A stretch of 36,232 nucleotides of DNA from Flavobacteriaceae bacterium (GTDB taxonomy: Bacteria; Bacteroidota; Bacteroidia; Flavobacteriales; Flavobacteriaceae): contig CANCPC010000015.1 in assembly GCA_947379965.1 (NCBI GenBank), forward strand, positions 1 through 36,232, written 5' to 3'. The notes below the pieces were generated by a model that saw only the letters and a list, made by a program, of their open reading frames with translations, was not told the DNA's origin and did not search any database. The translations under genes and the position numbers were made by a program. Positions 23,306 to 31,579 of the stretch are shown here, piece by piece; position 1 is the stretch's first letter, and each line of letters begins with the position of its first letter.

Positions 23306-23707
23306 TTATCTAATTTCCTGACACAACTCTATCAAAACTCCATTGGTGCTTTTGGGATGCAAAAAAGCCACTATTTTATTATCGGCTCCTTTTTTTGGAA
23401 CTTCATCCAAAACAATAAATCCTTCGTTTTTTAAACGATCTATTTCAAAAATAATATCTTCAACTTCAAAAGCAATATGATGAATTCCTTCCCCTTTTTG
23501 CAAAATGAATTTAGCAATTGGGCTTTCAGGATTTGTAGCTTCTAATAGCTCAATTTTGTTAGGTCCATTCCTAAAAAATGCAGTTTTAACTCGTTCATTA
23601 ACCACTTCTTCTTGTTTATAGGAAGGTGTTCCAAAAAGTTTTTCATACATCAATGAAGCGCTTTCTAAATTACTAACCGCAATCCCAATATGCTCAATTT
23701 TTATCAT
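23306..23707 (-). CDS. mce: Methylmalonyl-CoA epimerase
   Basis: The enzyme interconverts the two epimers of methylmalonyl-CoA in propionate metabolism. The 133-residue protein is a two-module VOC fold. Metal ligands and the catalytic base are visible: His6 in KIEHIGIAV, Glu53 in KIELLE, His76/His77 in GEGIHHIAFEV and Glu127 in VLIELCQ. VPKKGADNKIVAFLHPKSTNGVL is typical of the epimerase subgroup. No mutase or carboxylase gene is nearby, so its partners lie elsewhere. Confidence 0.93.
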   Translation of the reverse strand: MIKIEHIGIAVSNLESASLMYEKLFGTPSYKQEEVVNERVKTAFFRNGPNKIELLEATNPESPIAKFILQKGEGIHHIAFEVEDIIFEIDRLKNEGFIVLDEVPKKGADNKIVAFLHPKSTNGVLIELCQEIR

Positions 23708-23849
23708 TGTTTAATTATTTTGTCAAAGGACACAAAGACACAAATTTTTATGTAAATATAGATAAAATTAAGAGTCCCAAATCGCTATTTTCTCCGCTAT
23801 AAATAAGTTATAAATAGTCTATAGAATTAAACTTTGTAAATTTGCGCCA

Positions 23850-23877
23850 TTGTAGCTTTAAAAAAATCGTATTTTTG
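23850..23877 (+). promoter_or_regulatory. Predicted rbfA promoter, nearly leaderless
   Basis: TTG at 23850-23852 and TATTTTTG at 23870-23877 are spaced by 17 bases. The start site would fall within a few bases of the rbfA ATG at 23882, so the mRNA is probably leaderless or nearly so. Confidence 0.6.
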
Positions 23878-23881
23878 CACC

Positions 23882-24274
23882 ATGGAAACAAATAGACAGA
23901 AAAAAATAGGCGGAGTTATCCAAAAAGATTTGGTCGACATCCTACAAGGTGAAGTGAGAAAAAACGGAGTTTCAAATTTGGTTATTTCCGTCTCCAAGGT
24001 TAGCGTGACTACCGATTTATCAGTTGCAACAATACATTTAAGCATTTTTCCGCAAGAAAAAGCAAAGGAAACATTAGTAGCAATAAAAACAAATTCGAAA
24101 TTAATCAAACACGATTTATCTCAAAGAGTGCGTTTGCAATTGCGGAAAGTTCCTAATTTGGTTTTCTTCATCGATGACTCCTTAGATTATATTGAAAAAA
24201 TTGACAATGCTTTGTCTTCCAAAGAAAATCCAATTGAAAACCGTGATCTTTTAGACAAACGTAGATTTCAATAA
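23882..24274 (+). CDS. rbfA: Ribosome-binding factor A
   Basis: RbfA binds the 30S subunit and helps mature the 5' end of 16S rRNA, which matters most in the cold. The 130-residue KH-like protein begins METNRQKKIGGVIQKDLVDILQ and has the family pattern VTISKVSVTTDLSVATIHLSIF-like (here VSVTTDLSVATIHLSIFP), RLQLRKVPNLVFFIDDSLDYIEKID. The length is normal. The next gene starts two bases after its stop, so they share a transcript. Confidence 0.93.
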   Translation: METNRQKKIGGVIQKDLVDILQGEVRKNGVSNLVISVSKVSVTTDLSVATIHLSIFPQEKAKETLVAIKTNSKLIKHDLSQRVRLQLRKVPNLVFFIDDSLDYIEKIDNALSSKENPIENRDLLDKRRFQ

Positions 24275-24276
24275 AC

Positions 24277-25476
24277 TTGAATTTCCCTCTTTACATAGCC
24301 AAACGTTATATTTTTAGCAGCAGCAAAAATAATGCTATTAATATTATCAATCGCATTGCCAGCATGGGAATAATCGTTGGCGCAATGGCTCTTTTCGTGG
24401 TTTTATCCGTTTTTAGCGGATTAAAAGTCTTTAGTCTTTCGTTCTCCAATGAGATCGATCCTGACTTAAAAATAAGCAGCACTTTAGGCAAATCATTTTT
24501 CATTTCTCCTATTCAAGAAAAGCAAATTAAGCAAATAGATGGAGCCGTTTCATATAGCAAAATACTAGAAGAACGTGTTTTGTTTACTTTCAACGGAAAA
24601 CAAGAAGTCACTTATCTAAAAGGTGTTGATTCTGAATTTACCAAAGTCAACGACATCAAAAAGAAACTTTACAACGGCGATTGGTTTCAACCGAACACCA
24701 ATCAAGTGGTTGTAGGCTATGGGATTTCAGAAAAATTTTCGATGGGTTTGTTAGATTTCAATAATTTTCTTGAAGTTTTAGCTCCAAAACCTGGAAAAGG
24801 CGCTATTGAGAATCCCGATGAAGCTTTTAATAAAATGGTTGTGATTCCGGTTGGAATTTATGCCATAAGCGAAGACTTAGATTCGAAATATATCTTTGCT
24901 GATTTGGGTTTGGCTCAGGAATTATTAGAATATAAATCCAATCAAATATCGGGTATCGAGGTGAAATTAAAAAAAGGGGCCGATGAGGCTGCGGTTACCC
25001 AAAAACTCGAAACCATTTTCGACCATAAAATCACCATAAAAAATAGGGCACAGCTTAACGAATCCTTGTATAAAATGTTGAATACCGAGAATCTTGCCGT
25101 GTATTTAATATTTACTTTGGTTATTATTATTGCCCTTTTCAACTTGATTGGCGCCTTAATTATGATGATTCTAGACAAGAAAGGAAACCTAAAAACACTT
25201 CTAAATCTAGGAACCGAAATCAAGGATTTACGCAAAATATTTCTGCTTCAAGGCACTTTATTGAGCGTTTTCGGTGGAATTATCGGCTTGACTTTAGGAA
25301 TTGCAATCGTATTATTACAACAACATTATGAATTGGTAATGATTACTCCAACGCTAGCTTATCCGGTAGTTTTCTCTTTCGAAAATGTAATGATTGTTCT
25401 AGCAACTATTGTCACACTTGGTTTTATCGCTTCGCTGATTGCGAGTAGTAGAGTTAGCAAGAAGTTGTTGGATTAA
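24277..25476 (+). CDS. ABC transporter permease of the LolC/LolE (FtsX) family
   Basis: The 399-residue inner-membrane protein has one transmembrane segment near residues 25-50 (ASMGIIVGAMALFVVLSVFSG), a periplasmic domain of about 210 residues, and three segments near 270-295, 320-345 and 370-392. This is the architecture of MacB/LolC-type permeases that move lipoproteins toward the outer membrane. The start is a TTG two bases after the rbfA stop (TAA-AC-TTG); no ATG is nearby, and NFPLYIAKRY is the typical N-terminus. No ATPase gene is adjacent, so its LolD partner must be elsewhere. The C-terminus overlaps the convergent toxin pseudogene by 4 bases. Confidence 0.88.
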   Translation: MNFPLYIAKRYIFSSSKNNAINIINRIASMGIIVGAMALFVVLSVFSGLKVFSLSFSNEIDPDLKISSTLGKSFFISPIQEKQIKQIDGAVSYSKILEERVLFTFNGKQEVTYLKGVDSEFTKVNDIKKKLYNGDWFQPNTNQVVVGYGISEKFSMGLLDFNNFLEVLAPKPGKGAIENPDEAFNKMVVIPVGIYAISEDLDSKYIFADLGLAQELLEYKSNQISGIEVKLKKGADEAAVTQKLETIFDHKITIKNRAQLNESLYKMLNTENLAVYLIFTLVIIIALFNLIGALIMMILDKKGNLKTLLNLGTEIKDLRKIFLLQGTLLSVFGGIIGLTLGIAIVLLQQHYELVMITPTLAYPVVFSFENVMIVLATIVTLGFIASLIASSRVSKKLLD

Positions 25477-25781
25477 GATTGTAAAATCTGAGGCAATTTA
25501 TTTGGAATATCTTCTTTATTGTTCCAAAAAGCCAAAATATAAATATCAGTATTTTCTAAAATATAATACAAGCCGAAAGGGAATTTATTCAACCAAAATA
25601 TCCTAATTTCAAAATAACGACACTGGAAACTTTCAGTATTTTCAGCGATCATCCTAAAACCTAATCGTATTTATTTTTCAATTCATTTAGCTAAAACCTT
25701 GTTTTTTAAAGCATAATACGCAATTATATTTTCAATTTCGATTGCTGCATTAGTCTTTAAAACGAGGTTTCTATAACTCAT
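25473..25781 (-). pseudogene. Decayed RelE/ParE family toxin
   Basis: From an ATG at 25781 the frame reads MSYRNLVLKTNAAIEIENI and continues to VLAK, then meets TGA and TAA. After these stops the same frame resumes as ENTESFQCRYFEIRIFWLNK and runs to LPQILQS with a stop at 25473. A short piece, ELKNKYD, is readable in another frame in the gap. The pattern is a RelE/ParE toxin of about 100 residues broken by at least two frame changes. The start overlaps the end of the antitoxin pseudogene, as in intact modules. It should not be functional. Confidence 0.78.
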
Positions 25782-26003
25782 ATTTAGATTTTATATCCTC
25801 TAAAAAATCAAATGCAACTATCCCAGAATTAGGGTTTTCTTGGTGGTCCAACAACCTTTTATCTAATTCTCTTTTTTGTTTTTCTGATAAAGTAATAGGC
25901 TCAATTTCACGTAATACAAAATTCTTTACTTTCTGAATAAGAGAAGCATCATTGATGTTTTGAAGTAAATCAATTAAAAAAGATTTTCGGTTTGAACACT
26001 CAT
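25771..26003 (-). pseudogene. Frameshifted antitoxin of the decayed toxin-antitoxin pair
   Basis: An ATG at 26003 reads MSVQTENLF and then stops. After a one-base shift near a run of six T the frame runs on as LIDLLQNINDASLIQKVKNF to LDHQENPNSGIVAFDFLED and IKSKYEL, ending at 25771-25773. The total length is 233 bases, one short of a whole number of codons, which fits a single-base deletion. TATATTTG (complement of 26022-26029) remains upstream as a -7 element. The family resembles the antitoxins of RelE/ParE modules in Bacteroidetes. Confidence 0.75.
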
Positions 26004-26076
26004 AATCAAATTTTTATAAAACAAATATAATAAAATTTAGCGAAAAATTAATTCCATTTAACTTTCCTGTAAAAAT

Positions 26077-27069
26077 CTAAACCACCTCATATCCAGCATA
26101 AGCTTCTTCAATTTCATTCAAAGCTGCAAATAATTCTTCGGGAGTGCTTAGCGTTACCAATTTTTGTCGGTATTCTTTAAAAGAGTGAATTCCTTTGAAA
26201 TAATTAGAATAATGTGGACGTGTTTCTACAATTCCGAGTCTTTCACCTTTCCATTCCATGGCCCAAGTAAGATGGTTACGCACCGCTTCTACTCTATTGG
26301 CAACTGTTGGTTTTGCTAAATGTTCTCCTGTTTTGAAGTAATGTTTTATTTCATCGAAAATCCAAGGATAACCAATGGCGGCACGGCCAATCATGATGCC
26401 GTCGATGCCGTATTCGTTTTTATATTTTAATGCTTTTTCAGGCGAATCAATATCGCCGTTTCCGAAAATAGGCATTGTAATTCTTGGGTTGTTTTTCACA
26501 CGAGCGATGTGCGACCAGTCGGAATGGCCTTTATACATTTGGGCACGAGTACGAGCGTGAATGCTCAAAGCCGCAACGCCAATGTCTTGCAAACGCTCGG
26601 CAACCTCATCAATATTGATGGAATTATCGTCCCAACCCAAACGCGTTTTTACGGTAACGGGCAAATCGGTACTATCTATAACGGCTTGCGTCAAACGAAT
26701 CATCAAATCGACGTCTTTCAGAACTCCGGCTCCGGCGCCTTTACAAACTACTTTTTTGACTGGACAACCAAAATTGATATCGATGATGTCCGGTTTTACG
26801 GTGGTTACAATTTTGGATGAAAGTGCCATTGCCTCTTCGTCGCCACCAAAAATCTGTATTCCAACGGGGCGTTCGTAATCAAAAATATCTAATTTCATTC
26901 GGCTTTTGATGGCGTCACGGATTAATCCTTCGGAGGAAATGAATTCTGAATACATCAAATCGGCACCATGTTGTTTGCACAATCTACGAAATGGTGGATC
27001 GCTCACGTCTTCCATAGGTGCAAGAAGTAGAGGGAATTCGGGTAATACTATGTTGCCGATTTTTATCAA
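26077..27069 (-). CDS. dusB: tRNA-dihydrouridine synthase
   Basis: Dus enzymes reduce uridine in the tRNA D-loop using FMN. The 330-residue protein has the N-terminal LLAPMEDVSDPPFRRLC, the catalytic Cys102 in DINFGCPVKKV, the FMN-contacting TVKTRLGWD, LSIHARTRAQMYKGHSDW and FGNGDIDS, and the GRAAIGYPW motif. It belongs to the DusB/NifR3 type. The start is probably a TTG at 27069 (first residues IKIGNIVLPEFPLLLAP); the next ATG would remove part of the FMN-binding N-terminus. TATTTTTG (complement of 27084-27091) sits about 15 bases upstream, so the transcript leader is very short. Confidence 0.92.
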   Translation of the reverse strand: MIKIGNIVLPEFPLLLAPMEDVSDPPFRRLCKQHGADLMYSEFISSEGLIRDAIKSRMKLDIFDYERPVGIQIFGGDEEAMALSSKIVTTVKPDIIDINFGCPVKKVVCKGAGAGVLKDVDLMIRLTQAVIDSTDLPVTVKTRLGWDDNSINIDEVAERLQDIGVAALSIHARTRAQMYKGHSDWSHIARVKNNPRITMPIFGNGDIDSPEKALKYKNEYGIDGIMIGRAAIGYPWIFDEIKHYFKTGEHLAKPTVANRVEAVRNHLTWAMEWKGERLGIVETRPHYSNYFKGIHSFKEYRQKLVTLSTPEELFAALNEIEEAYAGYEVV

Positions 27070-27120
27070 TGGATTTTTTTTTGCAAAAATACTAAAGATT
27101 TTCGATAGATGATTAAAGAA

Positions 27121-27156
27121 TGCTGATTTCAGATATTGTGAAATCTGAAATCAGCA
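27121..27156. repeat. Perfect 14-base inverted repeat
   Basis: TGCTGATTTCAGAT (27121-27134) and ATCTGAAATCAGCA (27143-27156) form perfect arms with an 8-base loop, followed by TTCGTTAATC. No T-run follows. The region separates divergent dusB and lepA. The modules GATTTCAGAT and TTCGTTAATC also occur between leuC and leuD. Confidence 0.6.
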
Positions 27157-27190
27157 TTCGTTAATCTAAAAACTTCAATCAAAAATTACC

Positions 27191-27198
27191 TATATTTG
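27191..27198 (+). promoter_or_regulatory. Predicted -7 element upstream of lepA
   Basis: TATATTTG matches TAnnTTTG, with no clear -33 element. If used, the lepA leader would be about 215 bases and would contain the structured repeat element at 27285-27398. Confidence 0.4.
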
Positions 27199-27284
27199 CA
27201 GATTAATTACCCTTATCAGGGTATCGTGAGATTTGAGATTAAGAGGAGAACAGCCATTGGTTGTCAGGTATTTTTTAAATAATA

Positions 27285-27398
27285 AGGGTTGCGTGAGGGA
27301 TAGAAGTGGCATCCCACGCTTTTTAGCGTGGATAGAGCGAATAGCCCGACCCATAGTTGCTAGGACGCCAGGACGAAGCAATCTATAGGGTCACGCCC
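27285..27398. repeat. Structured intergenic repeat element in the lepA leader region
   Basis: The element reads GGGTTGCGTGAGGGATAGAA (27286-27305), then GTGGCATCC, a hairpin CCACGC/GCGTGG around TTTTTA (27314-27331), ATAGAGCGAATAGCCCGACC, and closes with GGGTCACGCCC (27388-27398). GCGTGA (27291-27296) pairs with TCACGC (27391-27396). The module GATAGAAGTGGCATCC-hairpin-GAT matches the element at 19284-19431, but the hairpin arms are different. It is probably a dispersed structured repeat rather than a gene. Confidence 0.65.
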
Positions 27399-27420
27399 AA
27401 AAAATTGACATATTCAAAAA

Positions 27421-29217
27421 ATGAAACATATACGGAATTTTTGCATTATTGCACACATTGACCACGGAAAAAGTACGCTTGCTGACCGCTTGCTTGGCGC
27501 AACACATACCGTTACGGCAAGGGAAGAAAAGGCCCAATTACTTGATAATATGGACTTGGAGCGTGAACGCGGGATTACTATAAAAAGTCACGCAATTCAG
27601 ATGGAATACACTTATAAAGGAGAAGAATATATTCTGAATTTGATTGATACTCCTGGACATGTGGATTTTTCATATGAAGTTTCGCGATCTATAGCGGCTT
27701 GTGAAGGCGCTCTTTTGATTGTGGATGCAGCGCAAAGCATTCAAGCACAAACGATTTCAAATTTATACTTGGCATTGGAAAATGACTTGGAAATTATTCC
27801 TGTTTTGAATAAAGTAGATTTGCCAAGTGCGAATCCGGAAGAGGTTAGCGACGATATTATTGATTTATTGGGATGTAAGCTAGAAGATATTATCCACGCT
27901 TCGGGGAAAACTGGTTTTGGTGTCGAAAATATTTTGGCTGCCATCATTGAGAAAATTCCTCCACCAAAAGGAAATAAAGACGAACCTTTACAGGCATTGA
28001 TTTTTGACTCTCATTATAATCCGTTTCGTGGAATAGAGGTTATTTTTCGTGTAAAAAATGGGGAAATCAGAAAAGGGCAAAAAATTAAATTTATGGCCAC
28101 AGGCAATGAATATTTTGCTGATGAAGTAGGAACTTTAAAATTGAATCAAGTTCCAAAAAGTGTAATTTCTACTGGTGATGTTGGTTATTTAATTTCTGGA
28201 ATTAAGGAGGCAAAAGAAGTAAAAGTGGGTGATACGTTAACCGATGCTAAAACGCCAACAACAAATATGATTACGGGTTTCGAAGATGTAAAACCAATGG
28301 TTTTTGCCGGAATTTATCCAGTAGACACGGATGATTTTGAAGAGTTGAGAAACTCGATGGAAAAACTACAATTGAACGATGCTTCTTTGGTTTTTGCTGC
28401 GGAAAGTTCGGCGGCTTTAGGTTTTGGTTTCCGTTGCGGATTCTTGGGAATGTTGCATATGGAAATCATTCAGGAACGACTAGAACGTGAGTTCGATATG
28501 ACAGTAATTACTACGGTTCCCAACGTTTCTTATTTGGCTTACACCAAAAAGGAACCCGAAGTAGGTTTTGTCGTTAACAATCCTTCCGATTTACCGGAGC
28601 CTTCAAGGTTAGATCGAGTTGAAGAGCCATATATAAAAGCAACTATTATCACCAAGTCGGATTTTGTGGGTAATGTAATGAGTTTGTGTATAGAAAAACG
28701 GGGTATTATTACCAATCAAACATACCTAACAACAGAAAGAGTAGAATTGAATTTTGATATGCCATTGGCCGAAATTGTATTCGATTTTTACGACCGATTG
28801 AAAACGGTTTCTAAAGGGTATGCTTCATTTGATTATTCGCCAATTGGAATGCGAACTTCTAAATTAGTAAAATTAGATGTGCTGTTAAATGCCCAATCAG
28901 TAGATGCTCTTTCGGCTTTAATACATGAAAGTAATGCGTATAACATTGGTAAAAAAATGTGTGAAAAACTTCGGGAGTTAATACCGAGACAGCAATTTGA
29001 CATTCCGATTCAAGCGGCAATTGGAGCCAAAATTATTGCTCGTGAAACAATAAAAGCCCTTCGTAAAGACGTTACCGCAAAATGTTATGGTGGTGATATT
29101 TCGAGAAAACGTAAACTTCTTGAAAAACAGAAAAAAGGTAAAAAGAGAATGCGTTTGGTAGGTAATGTAGAGATTCCGCAAGAAGCATTTATGGCGGTAT
29201 TGAAGTTGAATGAATAA
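27421..29217 (+). CDS. lepA: Elongation factor 4 (back-translocating GTPase)
   Basis: LepA/EF4 is a ribosome-bound GTPase related to EF-G that affects translocation and 30S assembly. The 598-residue length is standard. GTPase motifs are G1 AHIDHGKST (12-20), G3 DTPGH and G4 NKVD. The effector region [14 protein letters not shown] and the EF4-specific C-terminal domain with [20 protein letters not shown] are present. The usual partner lepB is not next to it. The upstream 350 bases hold an inverted repeat and a structured repeat element. A terminator follows. Confidence 0.97.
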   Translation: MKHIRNFCIIAHIDHGKSTLADRLLGATHTVTAREEKAQLLDNMDLERERGITIKSHAIQMEYTYKGEEYILNLIDTPGHVDFSYEVSRSIAACEGALLIVDAAQSIQAQTISNLYLALENDLEIIPVLNKVDLPSANPEEVSDDIIDLLGCKLEDIIHASGKTGFGVENILAAIIEKIPPPKGNKDEPLQALIFDSHYNPFRGIEVIFRVKNGEIRKGQKIKFMATGNEYFADEVGTLKLNQVPKSVISTGDVGYLISGIKEAKEVKVGDTLTDAKTPTTNMITGFEDVKPMVFAGIYPVDTDDFEELRNSMEKLQLNDASLVFAAESSAALGFGFRCGFLGMLHMEIIQERLEREFDMTVITTVPNVSYLAYTKKEPEVGFVVNNPSDLPEPSRLDRVEEPYIKATIITKSDFVGNVMSLCIEKRGIITNQTYLTTERVELNFDMPLAEIVFDFYDRLKTVSKGYASFDYSPIGMRTSKLVKLDVLLNAQSVDALSALIHESNAYNIGKKMCEKLRELIPRQQFDIPIQAAIGAKIIARETIKALRKDVTAKCYGGDISRKRKLLEKQKKGKKRMRLVGNVEIPQEAFMAVLKLNE

Positions 29218-29246
29218 GATTGTTTTTGCCACGTAATGACATAGAG

Positions 29247-29280
29247 AAAACCTGATGATGAAAATTGTCAGGTTTTTTTT
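29247..29280 (+). terminator. Intrinsic terminator after lepA
   Basis: AAAACCTGA (29247-29255) pairs with TCAGGTTTT (29268-29276), and four more T follow. Confidence 0.85.
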
Positions 29281-29291
29281 AAAACATTTGG

Positions 29292-29317
29292 TAGAGACGC
29301 ACTGCAGTGCGTCTCTA
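29292..29317. repeat. Perfect 26-base palindrome
   Basis: The arm TAGAGACGCACTG (29292-29304) is followed directly by its exact complement, CAGTGCGTCTCTA (29305-29317). It lies between the convergent genes lepA and pfkB, just after the lepA terminator. I recall near-identical palindromes scattered through Bacteroidetes and cyanobacterial genomes, so it is likely a REP-like dispersed repeat. It is more GC-rich than its surroundings. Confidence 0.8.
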
Positions 29318-29330
29318 TTACAATTACATT

Positions 29331-30257
29331 TTATTTCATTTCCTGAAACAACCGTTTAACATCTTCCACTTTAAAAAGTTGTGTTCCTTCATTCATAGTA
29401 GCCGCAGTGCCACAACAAACTCCTATTTGAATTACTTCTCTAAGGGTTTTGTTTTGGGATAATGCCCAAACCATGCCACCAACCATGCTATCACCAGCTC
29501 CTACTGTACTTTTCTTTTCTGCTTTGGGTGCTGCTACAAATTCGGTGGTGTCTTTTGTGACCAAAATTGCACCTTCTGCGCCAAGAGAAACTACTATTAT
29601 TTCGGCACTTCCTTTTTCAATTAACTTTTTGGCAGCTTTTTCTACATCGGAAAGTTCCAAACGTTCAACACCAATTAGTTTTGCTAACTCGCCAATATTT
29701 GGTTTTACTAAATAAACACCGGTTTCTAATACTTTTTGTAGGGCTTCTCCTGAAGTATCCGCAATGACTTTTACTCCAGATGCTTTTGCAATTTGTGCAA
29801 TTTTAGAATAAAAATTTGTGGGAAGACCTTCATTTAAACTTCCACTAATTACCAAATAATCGGTTTGGAAATCTTTTATAGTAGCAAATAAAGTTTCTAT
29901 TTCAGTTTTTGATAATTCGTTGCCAGGAAATCCAAAACGGTATTGGGATTCGGTTGTTTCATCTACAGCGATGAAGTTTTCACGAGTCCAATTTTTAGTT
30001 TTTAGAACTTGACTTTCTATGCCAGATTTTCGAATTATTTCTTCAAGCATTTCGCCAGAGGATCCTCCAGAAGTAAATACACATAAAGAGCTACCTCCCA
30101 ATTTTGAAATTGCTTTAGAAACGTTTATACCTCCTCCCCCTGCGTCGTATTGTGGTATTTCACATCGCATTTTTTGCTCGGCCACTAAACCTGAAAAATG
30201 AGTTGATTTATCTAAGGATGGATTTATTGTTAGGGTAATAATTTGATGCTTTTTCAT
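29331..30257 (-). CDS. pfkB: 6-phosphofructokinase II-type hexose kinase (PfkB family)
   Basis: This ribokinase-fold sugar kinase phosphorylates fructose-6-phosphate or a related sugar phosphate. The 308-residue protein closely follows the sequence of E. coli Pfk-2 as I remember it: NPSLDKSTHF, GGGGINVSKAI, WTRENFI, SGEAL, LVKPN and VVSLG. The anion hole and catalytic Asp lie in STVGAGDSMVGGM. The family also contains 1-phosphofructokinases and tagatose kinases, so the substrate is inferred. It is monocistronic and opposes lepA. Confidence 0.88.
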   Translation of the reverse strand: MKKHQIITLTINPSLDKSTHFSGLVAEQKMRCEIPQYDAGGGGINVSKAISKLGGSSLCVFTSGGSSGEMLEEIIRKSGIESQVLKTKNWTRENFIAVDETTESQYRFGFPGNELSKTEIETLFATIKDFQTDYLVISGSLNEGLPTNFYSKIAQIAKASGVKVIADTSGEALQKVLETGVYLVKPNIGELAKLIGVERLELSDVEKAAKKLIEKGSAEIIVVSLGAEGAILVTKDTTEFVAAPKAEKKSTVGAGDSMVGGMVWALSQNKTLREVIQIGVCCGTAATMNEGTQLFKVEDVKRLFQEMK

Positions 30258-30469
30258 ATTTGAAATAAGGTGTTTTGATAGTTTGCTTGAAAATTATTAA
30301 CCGCAGATTTAAAACATTACTAGGATTTTAAATTTCAATTCTTGAAAAATCGGTAAAATCTGCTTTGTCAATGGCTAAAGAAACATGTAAATTAAACACT
30401 AAAGATAACAAAAAAACTTCGCGCCATCATGGCTTTGTGGCAAACAAAAATCCTTCGTACCTTTACCCC

Positions 30470-31519
30470 ATGATAGAAGAAAAAAATCCACAACGCACCT
30501 CGCTTTCTCAGTTAGGAGAATTTGGTTTAATAGACCACTTAACAAAAAATTTCACTATTAATCAGCCTTCCACCCTAAAAGGTATTGGTGATGACGCTGC
30601 CATTTTAGATTTTGGATCTAAAAAAGTAGTCGTTTCTACTGATTTATTGATCGAAGGAGTCCATTTTGATTTAGGGTATATGCCTTTAAGACATTTGGGC
30701 TACAAAGCGGTTGTTGTTAATGTTTCTGATATTTGTGCGATGAATGCCAAGGCGACACAAATTACGGTTTCGGTTGCCGTTTCAAATCGTTTTCCTCTTG
30801 AAGCTTTAGAGGAATTATTTGATGGGATTGCACATGCGGCAAATGAATATAAGGTTGATGTTATAGGTGGAGACACCACTTCCTCTCAAAAAGGATTAAT
30901 TATCAGTATTACAGCAATAGGCGAAGCCGACGAAAATGAAATTGTATACAGAAGTGGAGCTGGCCAGACCGATTTATTAGTGGTCACTGGAGATATTGGC
31001 GCGGCATATATGGGTTTACAAGTTTTAGAACGGGAGAAACAGGTTTTTCAAGTGAACCCTAATTCGCAACCCGATTTAGACGCATATACCTATATTATAG
31101 AACGACAATTAAAACCCGAAGCTCGAAAAGATGTGCGTACTTTATTGCACGCTTTAGAAATAAAACCAACATCGATGATTGATATTTCTGATGGATTATC
31201 ATCTGAAATTATGCATTTATGCAAACAGTCAAAAGTGGGTTGTAATTTGTATGAAGATAAATTGCCGCTAGACCCTCAGTTTATGAATGTGTGCGAAGAA
31301 TTTGATTTGGATGCAACAACAGTAGCAATAAATGGTGGAGAAGATTATGAATTACTTTTCACTATTGCCATGGACCATTTTGACAAAATCAAAGGGAATC
31401 CTAATTTCACTATTATTGGCCACATGACTCAAGAAAGCGAAGGAATACATTTGGTTACCCGCGCCAATACCCGAATTCCATTAAAAGCTCGTGGCTGGGA
31501 CGCTTTGAGCGAAGAATAA
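30470..31519 (+). CDS. thiL: Thiamine-monophosphate kinase
   Basis: ThiL makes the active cofactor TPP from thiamine phosphate and ATP. The 349-residue protein shows GIGDDAAIL, STDLLIEGVHFD (magnesium and substrate binding), NVSDICAMNAKA, IGGDTTSS, and DISDGLSSEIMHL, all typical of ThiL. The frame is open from 30365, but the first 35 codons look non-coding. TACCTTTA at 30459-30466, with TTG 20 bases before it, is a near-consensus promoter that would start transcription around ATG 30470. It complements the TPP-riboswitch uptake genes elsewhere in the window, though it shows no riboswitch of its own. Confidence 0.94.
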   Translation: MIEEKNPQRTSLSQLGEFGLIDHLTKNFTINQPSTLKGIGDDAAILDFGSKKVVVSTDLLIEGVHFDLGYMPLRHLGYKAVVVNVSDICAMNAKATQITVSVAVSNRFPLEALEELFDGIAHAANEYKVDVIGGDTTSSQKGLIISITAIGEADENEIVYRSGAGQTDLLVVTGDIGAAYMGLQVLEREKQVFQVNPNSQPDLDAYTYIIERQLKPEARKDVRTLLHALEIKPTSMIDISDGLSSEIMHLCKQSKVGCNLYEDKLPLDPQFMNVCEEFDLDATTVAINGGEDYELLFTIAMDHFDKIKGNPNFTIIGHMTQESEGIHLVTRANTRIPLKARGWDALSEE

Positions 31520-31530
31520 ATAAGACATAA

Positions 31531-31564
31531 AAAAACCGACATTTTATAAATGCCGGTTTTTTTT
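31531..31564. terminator. Bidirectional terminator between thiL and the response regulator
   Basis: AAAAACCG-A-CATTT (31531-31544) pairs with AAATG-C-CGGTTTTT (31549-31562), with one internal mismatch. A-run and T-run flank it. Confidence 0.8.
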
Positions 31565-31579
31565 AAAATTGACTAAATA

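Noticed and set aside
26509..26878. Overlapping plus-strand frames of about 100 codons
   Set aside because: They are antisense shadows of dusB, whose motifs are clear.
27190..27381. Minus-strand frame of 63 codons upstream of lepA
   Set aside because: It is produced by the structured repeat element and has no protein-like features.
30365..30469. Extended N-terminus of ThiL
   Set aside because: The 35 extra codons are polar and unlike ThiL, and the near-consensus promoter lies inside them.
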